Source: Chrysogorgia sp. JL179-B06 (lineage: Eukaryota; Cnidaria; Anthozoa; Scleralcyonacea; Chrysogorgiidae). Taken from it: 64,000 nucleotides of DNA. The stretch covers positions 176,501 to 240,500 of the forward strand of contig JAYKKM010000007.1 in assembly GCA_035772405.1 (NCBI GenBank). Direction: 5' to 3'. The notes beneath the pieces are model-generated. The model did no database searches, was not told the DNA's origin, and worked only from the letters and a program-made list of their open reading frames with translations. A program made the translations under genes and the position numbers. Shown here one piece after another: positions 1 through 29,245 of the stretch (the stretch's first letter is position 1; each line of letters starts with the position of its first letter).

Positions 1-229
1 TATAGCTCTATTTTTTCTTTTACCGGCATGCAAGGCACTATACTTTGATTGGTTGATATTCAGTCACATTACACGATGACATGCAACAATGTGGATGACT
101 GTCTACATTAACTAGGTGGAAATTATTCAATACAAAATATATTAACAATAAAATGGCCACCCCTGGACCTTAGAAAATGGTGTCCCATTTTACAACGAGT
201 TACATAAAGCGAAAATATTAAAATGAAAC

Positions 230-710
230 TTCTTCATCAGGGTTCGAGATTTGCAGTATCCCAGTATCCCGAGGATACCAGTTTTTAATTTTGGATACCA
301 GATGCTGAAACCTTGGTATCCCACTGGGATACCAAGGAAATCTTGCTAAAATACCAACATTAACCAATATAACTTAAAGCCATCATAGAAATTAGTTTAG
401 GTCAGGAAGATGTTAGTACAGTACCCATTTACAAAAGTGAAAGCAGCTCTAAAGAACGCTGCATATTTCACGTGTAAATGCCCAATCGTGCAGAGTCTCA
501 AGTCTAGATTAGTGAAAGTGTTTGACATCCGGGATATAATTACATGTGTATAATGTACCCAATCTTGTTCCTTAGGAATGCAGGCTCTGGGAAAAAGATT
601 GTAATGCATCCATTTTGGATACCAGATTTTCATTTGGGATACCAGTTCAGAAATACTGGTACCCACATGGGATACCGCCAAAAAAATTTAATCTCGAACC
701 TGTTCTTCAT
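230..710. mobile_element. hAT-type miniature element with perfect 8-bp target duplication
   Basis: The element runs 238-702 and starts CAGGGTTCGAGATT and ends AATCTCGAACCTG, so the ends form a short terminal inverted repeat. It is flanked by an exact 8-bp duplication, TTCTTCAT, at 230-237 and 703-710. A CAG...CTG end with an 8-bp duplication is characteristic of the hAT superfamily. Inside, the motif GGATACCAG and its complement recur many times near both ends (about 255-330 and 615-680), giving extra internal symmetry. No convincing transposase is left, so this is a non-autonomous copy. Confidence 0.85.
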
Positions 711-1239
711 TAATCAATTTTAACCAATGTTATGTTGTAATGACAACAGGACAATGGGCATTTTAAAATATCCATCATTAATAGAGGCAAAAGTATTGAC
801 AAAAGTTATCTCAAGAAATTGTCATTTGGTGGATTGTAGATTTGATTTGATTTTTTTTGTCGTTAATGTCTAAATCACTGGATCAATAAATCAAATTTCA
901 CAGACTATGACGTAAGCTACTGGATCAACAACTTGGTGGCCATTATACACCTCTTTCGTAAAAATAATAATGTAAATATTTTATAATTTATAATATATGG
1001 GCAAAAACATTAAAAAAAATGATGGCCAATTTATATTTATGTGCATCTAAATATAGCCTTTATGGCCTCCTTTGTGTGTCGGCAATTCAAAATAATCATT
1101 TATATGCTATTAATTTAGGCTAATTTATATGCACATAAAGGCTAATTTATATTCGCATAAAAGAATATTTAAAATGATAGCCAATTATGAAAGTGGTCTA
1201 TAGGAATGACCACAGTAGTCACTCCAATATATATATGGC
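711..1239. other. AT-rich intergenic DNA without recognised gene
   Basis: No coding segment is supported. The only structure seen is a short direct repeat at about 1119-1165, where GGCTAATTTATAT followed by a CACATAAA or CGCATAAA variant occurs twice. The remainder is AT-rich single-copy-looking sequence. Confidence 0.5.
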
Positions 1240-1976
1240 AGCCATGCGCGGTATATCGATATTTCGGTAATTACCGGTATTTTCAAAATACCGAATATTC
1301 CTATTCTAATTCTCAGATACCGGAAATATCGAAACTTTTGATATTATTCAGTTGTGTGTTACACCATTTTCACATATTCGTAGAAAAAACGTAAGCTGTA
1401 CCTATTAAATGTATCAACTTTCAATTTTTTTCTCAGTGCTGATGTAAAGCAAGATGCGAGATCTGTAAGAGAACGACAAAATCGCAAGACAAAGGATGTC
1501 TTCTCAACTGTCAAAATACTTTGAAATGGATGTGAATAATCTCACACCTTGGACTACGAAGTTGGAAAGCAAAGTGTCACTGTCAGAATTTATACAGCTC
1601 AGTCCAGTCGACAGTTCCATAGTGTAATGTGACTCCGCAGCGAGCCCTACTGAAGCCTAACAAGGCAGACATGTTGGTGTTTCTCGCAGAAAATTTATAA
1701 TTATAAACTGGATTTTTAAAAAATTAGAAATAAAACATTTTAAATTTATCACGCTTAGACTTTTTCAGTCCATGGCCAGCATTGTGTGAACGCACGTGAC
1801 TGCTTTTCATAACATTTTGTGCTGTTTGACGACTTTACGTCACGTACTAAAAACGTTTAAGTTTCGCGAAAATTTGATCTGTAAAAATACCGGTATATTC
1901 GATATTACCGGTATATTCGATATTATTTTTTTCGGTATCGGTATTCGGTTTTTTTTCAATACCGCATCAGCCTATT
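1240..1976. mobile_element. Degenerate hAT-like element with CGGTAT-rich inverted ends
   Basis: Both ends carry stretches built of CGGTATAT, CGATATT, TTACCGG and their complements: left about 1248-1335, right about 1885-1965, in inverted orientation. The left end reads CAGCCATGCGCGGTATATCG and the right end, complemented, reads TAGGCTGATGCGGTATTG, so they are similar but diverged. No target duplication could be found. A 43-codon open frame at 1496-1627 (+) starts MSSQLSKYFEMD and is not recognised; it may be a transposase remnant. The assignment to hAT rests on the type of ends and is inference. Confidence 0.4.
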
Positions 1977-2129
1977 AGTACTATAATGGAGCCGTAATTT
2001 GTGTTCTAAGTTACACGAAAACCTTCAACAACTGATTCATGTTAGCATCTTAAAAGATCAGATACAGATAGTCTCTGTCACCTATAGTAAAACTATATAG
2101 CATGGTTCATTCAAGTGGCCCGCGAAATA

Positions 2130-2930
2130 AGCCTGGTTTCCATATGATCGCTACGATCGCTGCGATCGCTCAATTTTAAAACTGGCGATTGTAGCGATCA
2201 TATGGAAACCACACACGCTGAGCGATCCTGCGATTCGGCGATCGCAGCGATTATATGGAAACACTGGTTCAGCGATCCTGGCGATCTCAGCGATCGGTAT
2301 ATGTACCACCAGCGACATTCGGCTATATCTATAAAACACATTACAGTAATAAGATTAAACGGTTCCTTCCTTGTATACATCAACGCAAATTTAGATGAAT
2401 CAGTGAAACTAAAGCATTTTATGTAAATACCTTATGTAAATAACTGTAAAAGAATTTTATCTGTCTTGAAGACGTAGCTGTGCCCGAAGCTGTGGGACGA
2501 GAGTGTGAAAAGCTCCAAGCTCTTCTCTCATTCGAAATATCTGTCGAACTCAAAAACGACGTTTCCTTGGCGCAATTAGTTCGTCCAAACAAACTGAGAC
2601 GAGATTTAAGGCAGTACTTTTAAAATGCAATCCGAACGAGTTCTTTTTACTGGAGGCCGATATTATACGTTCGACACATGATAAATTCGATGTTTGAAAC
2701 CGACTTCGAATTTTGTCGAACCTAATTGTGTATTAGATTCGACAGTCGACACATGATAAATTCGACGTTTGAAATAGGCCTTACTGATAAGAGCAACTAG
2801 AATAAAAAGCTGTGCTTGCGATAGTAAAAGAAAGTTGTCTTTGTTTACTTCGTCCATGACGATCACCAGATTCGCTACGATCGCCGGTTTTAAAATTGAG
2901 CGATCGTAGCGATTATATGGAAACCAGGCT
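2130..2930. mobile_element. Fold-back element with GCCTGGTTTCCATAT ends
   Basis: The left end (2131-2180) reads GCCTGGTTTCCATATGATCG and continues into GATCGCT motifs and TCAATTTTAAAAC. The right end (about 2880-2930) is its inverted complement, finishing ATATGGAAACCAGGCT. The first 80 bp are themselves a smaller hairpin (2131-2211), so the structure is nested. The same ends occur in the 154-bp hairpin at 7273-7426. Inside, a motif of about 29 bp beginning TCGACACATGATAAATTCGA is present twice (2671 and 2746). No transposase is visible. Confidence 0.75.
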
Positions 2931-3567
2931 GGCAGGCTTTACCTTTTCAATTTGACATATTCACAATTATAGCGTATCCAAGTTCAATATTCCCTTTGTG
3001 AGGCTTTTATACTTAACAATTAGACAACGATCCCGCGTTTTCTATTTAACAATTAGTCACTGAAGTCGAGGTGATTTATCGGTGAATATTACCGGTAACC
3101 GAGCCGCGAAGCGGCGAGGTAAATATATCAATTTTATCACCGAATTATACAAAATAATAAATATATATACTAATTATAGAAATATACTAATTGTTTTAGT
3201 ATAATTTCAGGCCTGAACTGAATATCCAATTGAGAAGTTTTAAACAGACAGTTTTGAACTGTGTTAGATATAATTTGTAAATCCAATGCTCGATGTTTCT
3301 TCATATGACACGCTTGACAACTTTCAAAAACACACTAACGATCAAAACGGACGTAAAATACCAATAATTATACGATAAACAACTTCCTTACCCTTAGACA
3401 GTTCTATCTTAGAGAAACCTGATGAATACAGTGGTCTTTATATGCTAAGTGAGTTTTTGAGTAGTAACTCCTGCGATAGTAAACTCCTGCGATAGCCAAT
3501 GAAAATTGAGGATTTGTGATGGCAACTTGTCAACTAATATCGAATATTCATGCCTTCTTTCACATAG

Positions 3568-4911
3568 ATTTCTGCAGAGCATGCAAAAGAATATGCAGAA
3601 AGTGTAGACGCGATATTTGCAGAAACAAGTGCTTTATCTTCCAAAAATGTTCAAGGACTATTTATAGAAATTAGTAAGTATTAATTTGAACAAAGCTTTA
3701 AAATACGTCGCAACCATGGTGAAATGGTAAATATATAGTTCTTACAATAACTGTTTGATATCACTACTAATATAATTATAATTATATACAACTATAATAT
3801 ATGTATAATATATAATAACATTTACCAAAATCAATCAATGGCGTAATGTTGGAGCAAAGGATGGGAAAGAGAAATGAGTTCTTAGAAGAACTGTTTAAAT
3901 ATATTTTACAACTTTCCCATATTTTACTTCGTTTTTGAAATATTTCAGTTTGTTTGATATGTAAATGAGATGGTCTCTGACGTCAGGTGTTAGGTAGGGA
4001 ATTTTCACACATTAAAAAAGGTCTTATATCTCAGTGATTGCTAAGTTTACAGCGTTCATTATCATGAGGAGTTATTATACGCACATTTTCAAGTAAAATT
4101 TGTGAAACACAACTTGAAGATGGAACTAATATTCTAATGTGAGAAACTTCTCTACCCAACACCTGACGTCAGAGACCATCTCATTTACATATAAAACAAA
4201 CTGAAATATTTCAAAAACGAAGTAAAATACGGAAAAGTTGTAAAATATGTTTACTCTATCATTTTATGAGTTCTTTCATATTAGACAAACTTAATTTTTG
4301 TTGCCAATGTCCTTTAACTCTTTCCCTACGGGCGCCAGTTAAAATGGGTCATTGAAGACCCGCAAAGTCGTCAATCGAAAAACACGGCACACGGTAACGC
4401 AAGATTAAAAATTGAAATTCGACAAGCGCCAGGAACATGAAATCGACGCACACGCCAAGTTTGATTTGATTTCATAAACAACTCTGCGATTGGTGGCATT
4501 TTGAGTTTTCAAGATGCTACGCGGGCGTGCAAGATGGCCTTTTCTGGAAAAATGTAAATTTTTCAACCTGATTTGTGATAATGCTAATTTATATTAACAT
4601 AATGTGTTTTGTTCGGGAAATTTAAAAGAACAAGTAAAAGCCGGTTTATTGGGCTACCAGAAAAATGTATAGCTTTCGCAACAGTTATGGTTATTTCAAG
4701 AGATATCAATAGAACAACGTGGTCGTTCAATTTTGGATGTTTTTCAGCCGTAGGGAAAGAGTTAAGTAGCAAACAATTTACTATATTAATGATTGTGTTC
4801 ATCTATTTTGCAGGCCGAAAACTTCCCCAGCCAAGTTATAACAAAAAACCATCAGTAAATATATCACACATAGACCAAGATCAGAAAGAAGAAAAATCAT
4901 GTTGCTCATGA
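3568..4911 (+). CDS. RAB22A: Rab22/Rab31-type small GTPase, last two exons
   Basis: Two exons are seen: 3568-3673 (acceptor TTCACATAG, donor GTAAGT, ends in phase 1) and 4814-4911 (acceptor TATTTTGCAG, stop TGA 4909-4911). The first encodes AKEYAESVDAIFAETSA, which carries the G5 guanine-base loop (ETSA) of Rab GTPases, followed by the last helix ending LFIEIS. Joining gives EISRKLPQPS and a hypervariable tail ending KSCCS. In the Rab5/21/22/31 group the spacing and the wording FIEIS fit Rab22/31 best. The C-terminal cysteine pair is the expected geranylgeranylation site for attachment to endosomal membranes. The exons with the P-loop, switches and NKxD should lie upstream of the window; none was found in 1-3567. 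The 1.14-kb intron contains two miniature elements. Confidence 0.78.
3895..4252. mobile_element. Miniature inverted-repeat element in the Rab intron
   Basis: Arms of roughly 100 bp are inverted copies of each other: the left arm (about 3899-4003) contains TATTTTACAACTTTCC, CAGTTTGTTTGATATGTAAA and CTGACGTCAGGTGTT; the right arm (about 4149-4250) holds their complements. The stretch CAGTTTGTTTGATATGTAAA is shared with the TTAA elements at 16574, 21152 and 22920, so this is a relative. No target duplication is obvious. Confidence 0.7.
4314..4765. mobile_element. TTAA-target (piggyBac-like) miniature element
   Basis: The 444-bp element 4318-4761 has inverted ends CTCTTTCCCTACGG / CCGTAGGGAAAGAG and is flanked on both sides by TTAA (4314-4317 and 4762-4765). 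TTAA duplication with ends of this type is the hallmark of piggyBac-like elements. It lies in the last Rab intron and stops only 52 bp before the acceptor-proximal exon boundary at 4814. No transposase is present. Confidence 0.8.
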
Positions 4912-5427
4912 TGTTACTAAATATGGAAACGCATGCACTGGGACGTCTCCTCAGGTTTTTTAAGTGTATTTTAGATAAATGTAATTGAACTAACAGATAC
5001 TTTCTCCCAATATTATTATATGCGATGGTAAGCTGTCATGTATATTGTATAAAACTATGTGACATATTTTCTCAAGCAAGCACACCTCTTTCATGAAAAC
5101 TCTAGCACAACGGATGAGACCCATCTACAGAATTAAATGAATACCAAATTGTTTTTCGTGCAGGTTACTGTAATCCAAACACGCGGATGTTGCGAGACTT
5201 CGAAAAGTATAAAAAACACGAGCTGATAGGCGAGTGTTCTTGTAATAGATCAAACAGGAGTTTGAGTGTTTCATCAGGGGTTCCAAATGCGAGAAAAGAT
5301 GAAAACGGAGCGTTTTTTATTGTTTTCGAGTGTTTGGAGTCCCCCGATGAAACACGATAAACGAGTGTTTGATGTTGCTTCTCGAACGAGGATGCATATT
5401 TGTGTTTCATTGATTTGAATATGGAGA

Positions 5428-6115
5428 TTAAAGTGTCTATCTCACGTTTGGGGATTTTACATATTCGTAATATTTGGGTCTTCCTGAGCAAAATCATAAT
5501 ATATCGTGTCAGCCGAAAATTTAATCTTCGTGAACTTTTTTGCCGTTAAAGTTACCGGATGTGATGTCACAAGAGGCATTTTGTGGTAAGTAACAAAAGA
5601 AAACTGGTTTGGAATGCCTCTTGTCAGGGACGTAGCCAGGGGGACCAAAAATTCAACTAAATATTTTGCAGTACATGATTAATTTGTTTACAGATTGCTT
5701 GTTCTTCATAAATTCATCACAAAACAAAGTGCTTGTGCTACGGAACATGTCAAACTGTTTACAGTCTCGGAATTTAAATATGTTTCCATGTTCAGTTTTC
5801 TTTTTAATAAACCTACGCCTTTTTTTAAATAAGCAAACAATTGTGTTTTGTGTTTTACTGTCAGAATAAATAATGAAGGGCTGGATAAAATATAACTAAT
5901 TATTACCACGATGTAAAAGCTAAAAATGAAATTTCTAGTCATCGTCTGCTGGCCTAATTTCTCCCCCCCTTTGAAGGTTCTGGCTACGTCCCTGCCTCTT
6001 GTGGCATCACATCCAGCGGTAACTTTGACAGCGAAAAACTCCATGAAGATGAAATTTTCCGCTGACAATATATATTATGATTTTGCTCAAGAAGACTGAG
6101 AGATAGGCCCTTTAG
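5428..6115. mobile_element. TTAA-type miniature element (middle level of nest)
   Basis: Left end: TTAA (5428-5431) then AGTGTCTATCTCACG. Right end: GAGAGATAGGCCCT then TTAG (6112-6115), a TTAA decayed by one base. Long arms match in inverted orientation: TTTTGCTCA/TGAGCAAAA, GCCGAAAATTT and GTTACCGGATGTGATGTCAC against their complements near 6003-6095. Related copies lie at 15558-16008 and 20745-21032. Removing the hAT element at 5625-5994 restores a continuous copy. Confidence 0.7.
5617..6002. mobile_element. hAT-type miniature element (inner level of nest)
   Basis: The 370-bp element 5625-5994 begins CAGGGACGTAGCCAG and ends CTGGCTACGTCCCTG, a perfect 15-bp inverted end. It is flanked by the exact 8-bp duplication CCTCTTGT at 5617-5624 and 5995-6002. 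Both facts are typical of hAT elements. The target is the arm of the surrounding TTAA element, which fixes the order of insertion. It contains no transposase. Confidence 0.9.
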
Positions 6116-6316
6116 GAAATGTGATCCAGTTCACCAGCAAGTTTCCTACAGGTTTTCATCGGGTATCAAAACTCATGCATGTGATGTAGTGTACGTTCGT
6201 GCAATGGCTACGATAATTTTCATGAATTATTAATGATTTGAGAATAGCTTTTCGAAAGTCGAGCAACATCCCAAGTGTTTGGATTACAGTATCTTGTACG
6301 GAAAACCATTTGGTAT

Positions 6317-6535
6317 TTGTTTTATAAAATAATAAACGACAGAGCAGTTAATTTTATTAAAAAATTTCTGCGGGAACATTTCCGCATAGATAGTCTGATC
6401 CTGACCAATTAGACCGCTTGTTGTGTACATGTTTTTTTCTATTTTATTGTTGCGATTGTCACCTTGGTGTATGTGATTTAGTGGAAAGTGTGTAAGGATG
6501 AGGTACTTATCTCGCAACTATTAAGGTGGCTCAAA
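6317..6535. other. Intergenic stretch, nothing recognised
   Basis: Between the nested elements and the tRNA-derived repeat no gene, repeat or signal could be supported. Confidence 0.4.
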
Positions 6536-7112
6536 ACAGTTTTACAGAACTGGCGACCAGGCTCTCGGCAACGGCCTCCGTAGCTCAGTGGTCAGAGTAC
6601 TTCAATAGCGTAGCGTCTGGCTGCTATTGATAGCTCAAAATGCGGACAAACAAACCAAATTTGACTCACAAATTAATGATTGCAAATGAGCCTTTTTCTT
6701 TTGTTGTGGCCGCAAGAAGTATGGGTAAAAGCGGACAAACATCGATACTGACGTCATCTTGACGGTGTGCTATTCCAGCCGGAAGGCCTCTAAGTTGCAT
6801 TTTTCGCAACTGGTCCCGGTTTGGTCTTAAAATGTATATATTTCAACACTCGAAATTTTCCTTCACCATAAATCCTTAGAACATGTAATTTAATCGAGTG
6901 AAATAACAAATATTACTTGTAATATACCCAAGTCCTTCTCCCTCCCGGCATTACCACCATACAACCCATGAGTGTCTGCCGAATTACAAAATCTAATGAG
7001 TGTCAAACTGCCATACACCTAAAAATGTTCCAAGGATTTGTGGTGAAGGAAAATCTGGAATTGAACCTGCGACGCTAGTGCAGTGCTCTGACCACTGAGC
7101 TACGGAGGCCGT
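6536..7112. repeat. Dispersed copy of the tRNA-derived repeat, interrupted and partly inverted
   Basis: The segment 6560-6604 reads CTCTCGGCAACGGCCTCCG followed by a box-A-like TAGCTCAGTGG, the same head as the tandem units at 26811-29250. The tRNA-like part is then broken by about 170 bp of other sequence. From 6776 (CCGGAAGGCC) to about 6955 the body of the unit follows, with TCGCAACTGGTCCCGGTTTG and TTACCACCATA. A second tRNA-like piece lies inverted at 7056-7110 (TTGAACCTGCGACGCTAGTG ... CTGAGCTACGGAGGCC). Boxes A and B indicate descent from a tRNA gene; function as a tRNA is not likely. Confidence 0.7.
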
Positions 7113-7270
7113 TGTTAGAATGATATTTCTACTTTTTGAATTCGTCAGTAATTTCAGTAAGATTGGATCCGTTGCTATGGCGATTTTCTTTTTGATTTTT
7201 TTGAGGCTGGGATTTGCACACCGATTTATATATTTACACGTGTTGTGTATTTTTATTGATCGTTTATCTC

Positions 7271-7428
7271 TAAAGCCTGGTTTCCATATGGTCGCTGCGC
7301 TGTCTTTACGGTCACAGAAGTGAAGCAGTGGAGCGTGTTTCGTTTGTTATGACAAAAGAAACACGCTTCACTGCTTCACTTCCGCGACCGTAAAGACAGC
7401 GTAGCGACCATATGGAAACCAGGCTTTA
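7271..7428. mobile_element. 154-bp hairpin element with TA duplication
   Basis: The sequence 7273-7426 folds on itself nearly end to end: AAGCCTGGTTTCCATATGGT on the left, its complement on the right, and inner blocks GTCTTTACGGTC and AGTGAAGC also paired. TA is present on both sides (7271-7272, 7427-7428), as in Tc1/mariner-type insertions, though TA is palindromic and so weak evidence. Ends match the larger fold-back element at 2130-2930. Confidence 0.8.
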
Positions 7429-7836
7429 GTGTCCTCTGTTAAGATCGACGCGTGATCTCTGTGAGGACCAGGACGGAATCGCAATGCATTACCGGAGGGA
7501 CCAATTTTTCGCGAAATTTAAAGAGAGCTCTCAAAGGCGAAATGTCCTTATCTATGATGATATTTTAAACTTAAAAAGGAGAAGGATACTTTAAGAGAAT
7601 ATAAACCCAAACTAATCTGTCCGAAGCGGAGCAGCTAGTAGCCTGTGCACAGTCTGATATAAGTACCCTGTGGTACTTATATCAGGCTGTGCACAGGCTA
7701 AGCAGCTAGTGCCAAGTGGCCAAACTTTTTCGCCTGTTGAGCCCGCAATAGCGGTCAGCAACCAAGTGCTTCCGTCTGGCTAAAGCTGGTTACTTCATGT
7801 AAGCCTGTCCCCAACTAACCAAAATTTTGTCCAAAA
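7429..7836. other. Intergenic DNA with one perfect-looking hairpin
   Basis: No gene is seen. At 7639-7700 there is a 62-bp hairpin: TAGCCTGTGCACAG, then CTGATATAAGTACC, four bases of loop, then the complement, with one mismatch. It may be a small fold-back element or a structured RNA source; nothing decides between these. Confidence 0.5.
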
Positions 7837-8018
7837 CTATTTTGTGATGTAACCGCCTAAAGGTTTAATGGCATCTTCTTGTATGACAGTTTCAAAGGTT
7901 TCTCCGCTGCTCAGCTCCACGCGAAATACTTCTGCTAAATAAAATGCTTGGACAAACGTATTATCTCCATCGAAGTGACGCGCTTTAACGGTCCCGGAAA
8001 TGAGCTGGGTACTAATGT
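7837..8018 (-). CDS. Candidate terminal exon of an unrecognised gene
   Basis: On the minus strand an open frame of about 60 codons ends at TAG (7837-7839). It reads in part GTVKARHFDGDNTFVQAFYL, then EVFRVELSSGETFETVIQED and AIKPLGGYITK. The balanced amino-acid composition and lack of low-complexity bias look like real protein. No in-frame ATG lies upstream before a stop, so it would have to be an internal or last exon; possible acceptors on the minus strand are the AG near 8017 or near 8010. The family is not recognised. It lies just upstream of FBXO15 on the opposite strand; any upstream exons would fall within FBXO15. A chance open frame cannot be excluded. Confidence 0.4.
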
Positions 8019-8134
8019 TTATGTTTACCTTGGTGATGGCGGTATAAATTCAACTTTAACAAATACTGAACGAAGCTTTTCAAATTAACCTAATCAGTAG
8101 TTTTCTGCGACCCATTGGAGTTTTGCCTGTTTAA

Positions 8135-26286
<18,152 letters not shown>

Positions 26287-26746
26287 GACGAGAAAGGAAA
26301 AACAAACTGGGTTTATTTTGGGGGGGGGGGTTATATTAAGAGGTCTGGAAACCAATCTGTTACTATGGTTACCATGAAAAACTTTGAACGACCACTGAGC
26401 TATATATATCTGAAATATATATAGATATATAATATATATATGAAATCAATATTTATATATATATATGAAATATATATATATATATATGAAATATATATAT
26501 AATAATAGGTTTTTTTTTTTTTTTTTATTTTTTTTTTTTTAAGAAATATATATATATATATAAAATATATTATATGAAATATATAGAACTACTGGACACG
26601 ATGTTTGTAAGAGTAAACCGTGTCCAGTTATTCTATATATTGGCTCTACCGATGGTATCGAGCACTTCTCGAAACACCAAATACAAACAAAACGCAAGAT
26701 CTCTATTTGATATATGAAAATGTATAATATATATATATGAAATATT

Positions 26747-26784
<38 letters not shown>

Positions 26785-26810
26785 CTATATATATATAAAT
26801 ATATATAATG
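26287..26810. repeat. AT-rich simple repeats downstream of FBXO15
   Basis: Long stretches of (TA)n interleaved with GAAATATATA motifs run over about 26399-26575 and 26730-26808, with a poly-T tract near 26512-26540. Between them an inverted pair, ACTGGACACG / CGTGTCCAGT (26590-26629), forms a hairpin. No gene is supported. Confidence 0.75.
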
Positions 26811-29245
26811 GGTAATATTTGGCATTTCACACTCGATCAAACTACATGTTCAAAGGATTTATGTGTGAAGAAAAATTTCGAGTGTTGGAATAACATACAT
26901 TTTAAGACCAAACCGGGACCAGTTGCGAAAAATGCCAACTTAGAGGGCGGCCTTCCGGTAGGAATTGAACCCGCGACCCTGCGATTGCTAGTGCAAGCGC
27001 TTCTGACCACTGAGCTACGGAAGACGTTGCCGAGAGCCTATTCACGAGTTCTGTAATATATGGTGGTACATGCCGGGATAAGATTCTGGGTATATTATGA
27101 GGTAATATTTGGCATTTCACTCGATCAAACAACAATTTGGAAAAGGAATTATGGTTGAAGGGAAATTTCGAGTGTTGGAATTAAGAGCATACAGTTAAGA
27201 CCAAACCGGGACCAGATTTGCGAAAAATGCAACTTAGCGGCCTTCCGGTAGGAATTGAACCCGCGACCCTAATAATTACCTAGTAATATACCCCGAATCT
27301 TATCCCTGCATTACCACCTATATATACAGAACTACGTGACTAGGCTACTCGGCAACGCTTTCCGTAGCTCAGTGGACAGAGCGCTGCACTAGCAATCTCC
27401 CGCGCAGGGTCGCGGGTTCAATTTCCTACCGGAAGGCCGCTAAGTTGCATTTTTCGCAACTGGTCCCGGTTTGGTCTTAAAATGTATGTATTCCAACGCT
27501 CGAAATTTTCCTTCACCATAAATCCTTTCAACATGTAGTGTATGATCGAGTGAAATGCCAAATATTACCTATAATATACCCAAAATCTTAATCCCGGCAT
27601 TACCACCATATATACAGAACTCGTGACTAGGCTCTCGGCAACGCGCTTTCCGTAGCTCAGTGGTCCATCAGCGCTGCACTAGCAATCGCAGGGTCGCAGG
27701 TTCAATTCCTATCCGTGAGGCCGCTAAGTTGTGCATTTTTCGCAACTGGTCCCGTTTTGGTCTTAAAATGTATGTATTCCAACACTCGACAATTTTCCTA
27801 CACCATAAATCCTTTCAACATGTAGTTTGATCGAGTGAAATGCCAAATATTACCTATAATATACCCAGAATCTTATCCCGGCATTACCACCAATATATAC
27901 AGAACTCGTGACTAGGCTCTCTGCAAACGGCTTCCGTAGCTCAGTGGTCAGAAGCGCTGCACTAGCAATCGCAGGGTCGCGGGTTCAATTCCTACTCGGA
28001 AGGCCGCTAAGTTGCATTTTTTTCGCAACTGGGCCGGTTTGGTCTTAAAATGTATGTACTTCCAAACACTCAAATTTTTCCTTCACCATAAATCCTTTCA
28101 AAATGTAGTTTGATCGAGTGAAATGGCCAAATATTACCTATTAATAGACCCAGAATCTTAAATCCCGGCATTACCACCATATATACAGAACTCGTGACTA
28201 GGCTCTCGGCAACTAGGCTTTCCGTAGCTCAGTGGTCAGAAGCGCAGCAACTAGCAAGCGCAGGGTCGCGGGTTCAATTCCTACCGGAAGGCCGCTAAGT
28301 TTCGATTTTTCGCAACTGGTCCCGGATTGGTCTTAAAATGTATGTATTCCCACACTACGAAATTTTTCCTTCACCATAAATCCTTTCAACATGTAGTTTG
28401 ATCGAGTGAAATGCCAAATATTACCTATCATATACCCCAAATCTTATCCCTGCATTACCACCAAGATATCACAGAACTCGTTGACTAAGGCTCTCGGGCA
28501 ACGGCTTCCGTAGCTCAGTTGGCAGAGCGCTGCACTAGCAATCAAGGGATCGCGGGTTCAATTCCTACCGGAAAGGCCGGCTAAGTTGCATTTTTTCGCA
28601 ACTGGTCCCGGTTTGGTCTTAAAAATGTATGTATTACCAACACTCGAAATTTTCCTTCACCATAAATTCCATTCAACATGTAGTTTGATCGAGTGAAATG
28701 CCAAATATTACCTATAATATACCCAGAATCATATCCCCGGCCTTACCACCATATATACTGAACTAGTGACCTCAGGCTCTCGGCAACGGCTTCCGTAGCG
28801 CAGTGGTCAGAGCGCTGCACTAGCAATCGCAGGGTCGCGGGTTCAATTCCTACCGGAAGGCCGCTATGGGAAGTTGCATTTTTCGCAACTGGTCCCGGTT
28901 GGGTCTTAAAATGTATGTTATTCCAACACTCGAAATTTTCCTTCACACCATAAATCCATTTCAACATGTAGTTTGATCGAGTTGAAAATGCCAAATATTA
29001 CCTATAATATACCCCGCATCTTATCCCGGCATTACCACCATATATACAGAACTCGTGACTAGGCTCCTCGGCAACGGCTTCCGTAGCTCAGTGGTCCAAG
29101 CGCTGCACAAGCAATCGCAGGGTCGCGGGTTTCAATTCCTACCGGAAGGCCGCTAAGTTGCATTTTTCGCAACTGGTCCCGGTTTGGTCTTAAAAATGGT
29201 ATGTATTCCAACAACTCGAAATTTTCCTTCACCATAAATCCTTTC

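Larger units (their letters stand above)
5141..6316. mobile_element. Outer fold-back element of a three-level nest
   Basis: Left end 5141-5208 and right end 6248-6316 are inverted copies: ATACCAAATTGTTTTTCGTG, then CTGTAATCCAAACAC, GGATGTTGC and CTTTCGAAAAG-like blocks match in order when one side is complemented. The interior has been entered by a TTAA element (5432-6111), which in turn was entered by a hAT-type element (5625-5994). A 110-codon open frame on the minus strand across 5165-5497 runs over an element boundary and is not considered a gene. Confidence 0.65.

Noticed and set aside
3060..3165. GGTGAT ... ATCACC inverted ends with GCCGCGAAGCGGC centre as a further fold-back element
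   Set aside because: Arms are short and imperfect, and no second copy could be confirmed by eye; only a loose resemblance to the hairpin at 24893-24999.
5165..6068. Minus-strand frames of 110 and 120 codons
   Set aside because: They cross boundaries of nested miniature elements and show no protein family pattern.
26808..28994. Frames reading GLPVGIEPATLRLLVQ on both strands
   Set aside because: They are translations of the tRNA-like head of the tandem unit, a well-known source of false proteins.
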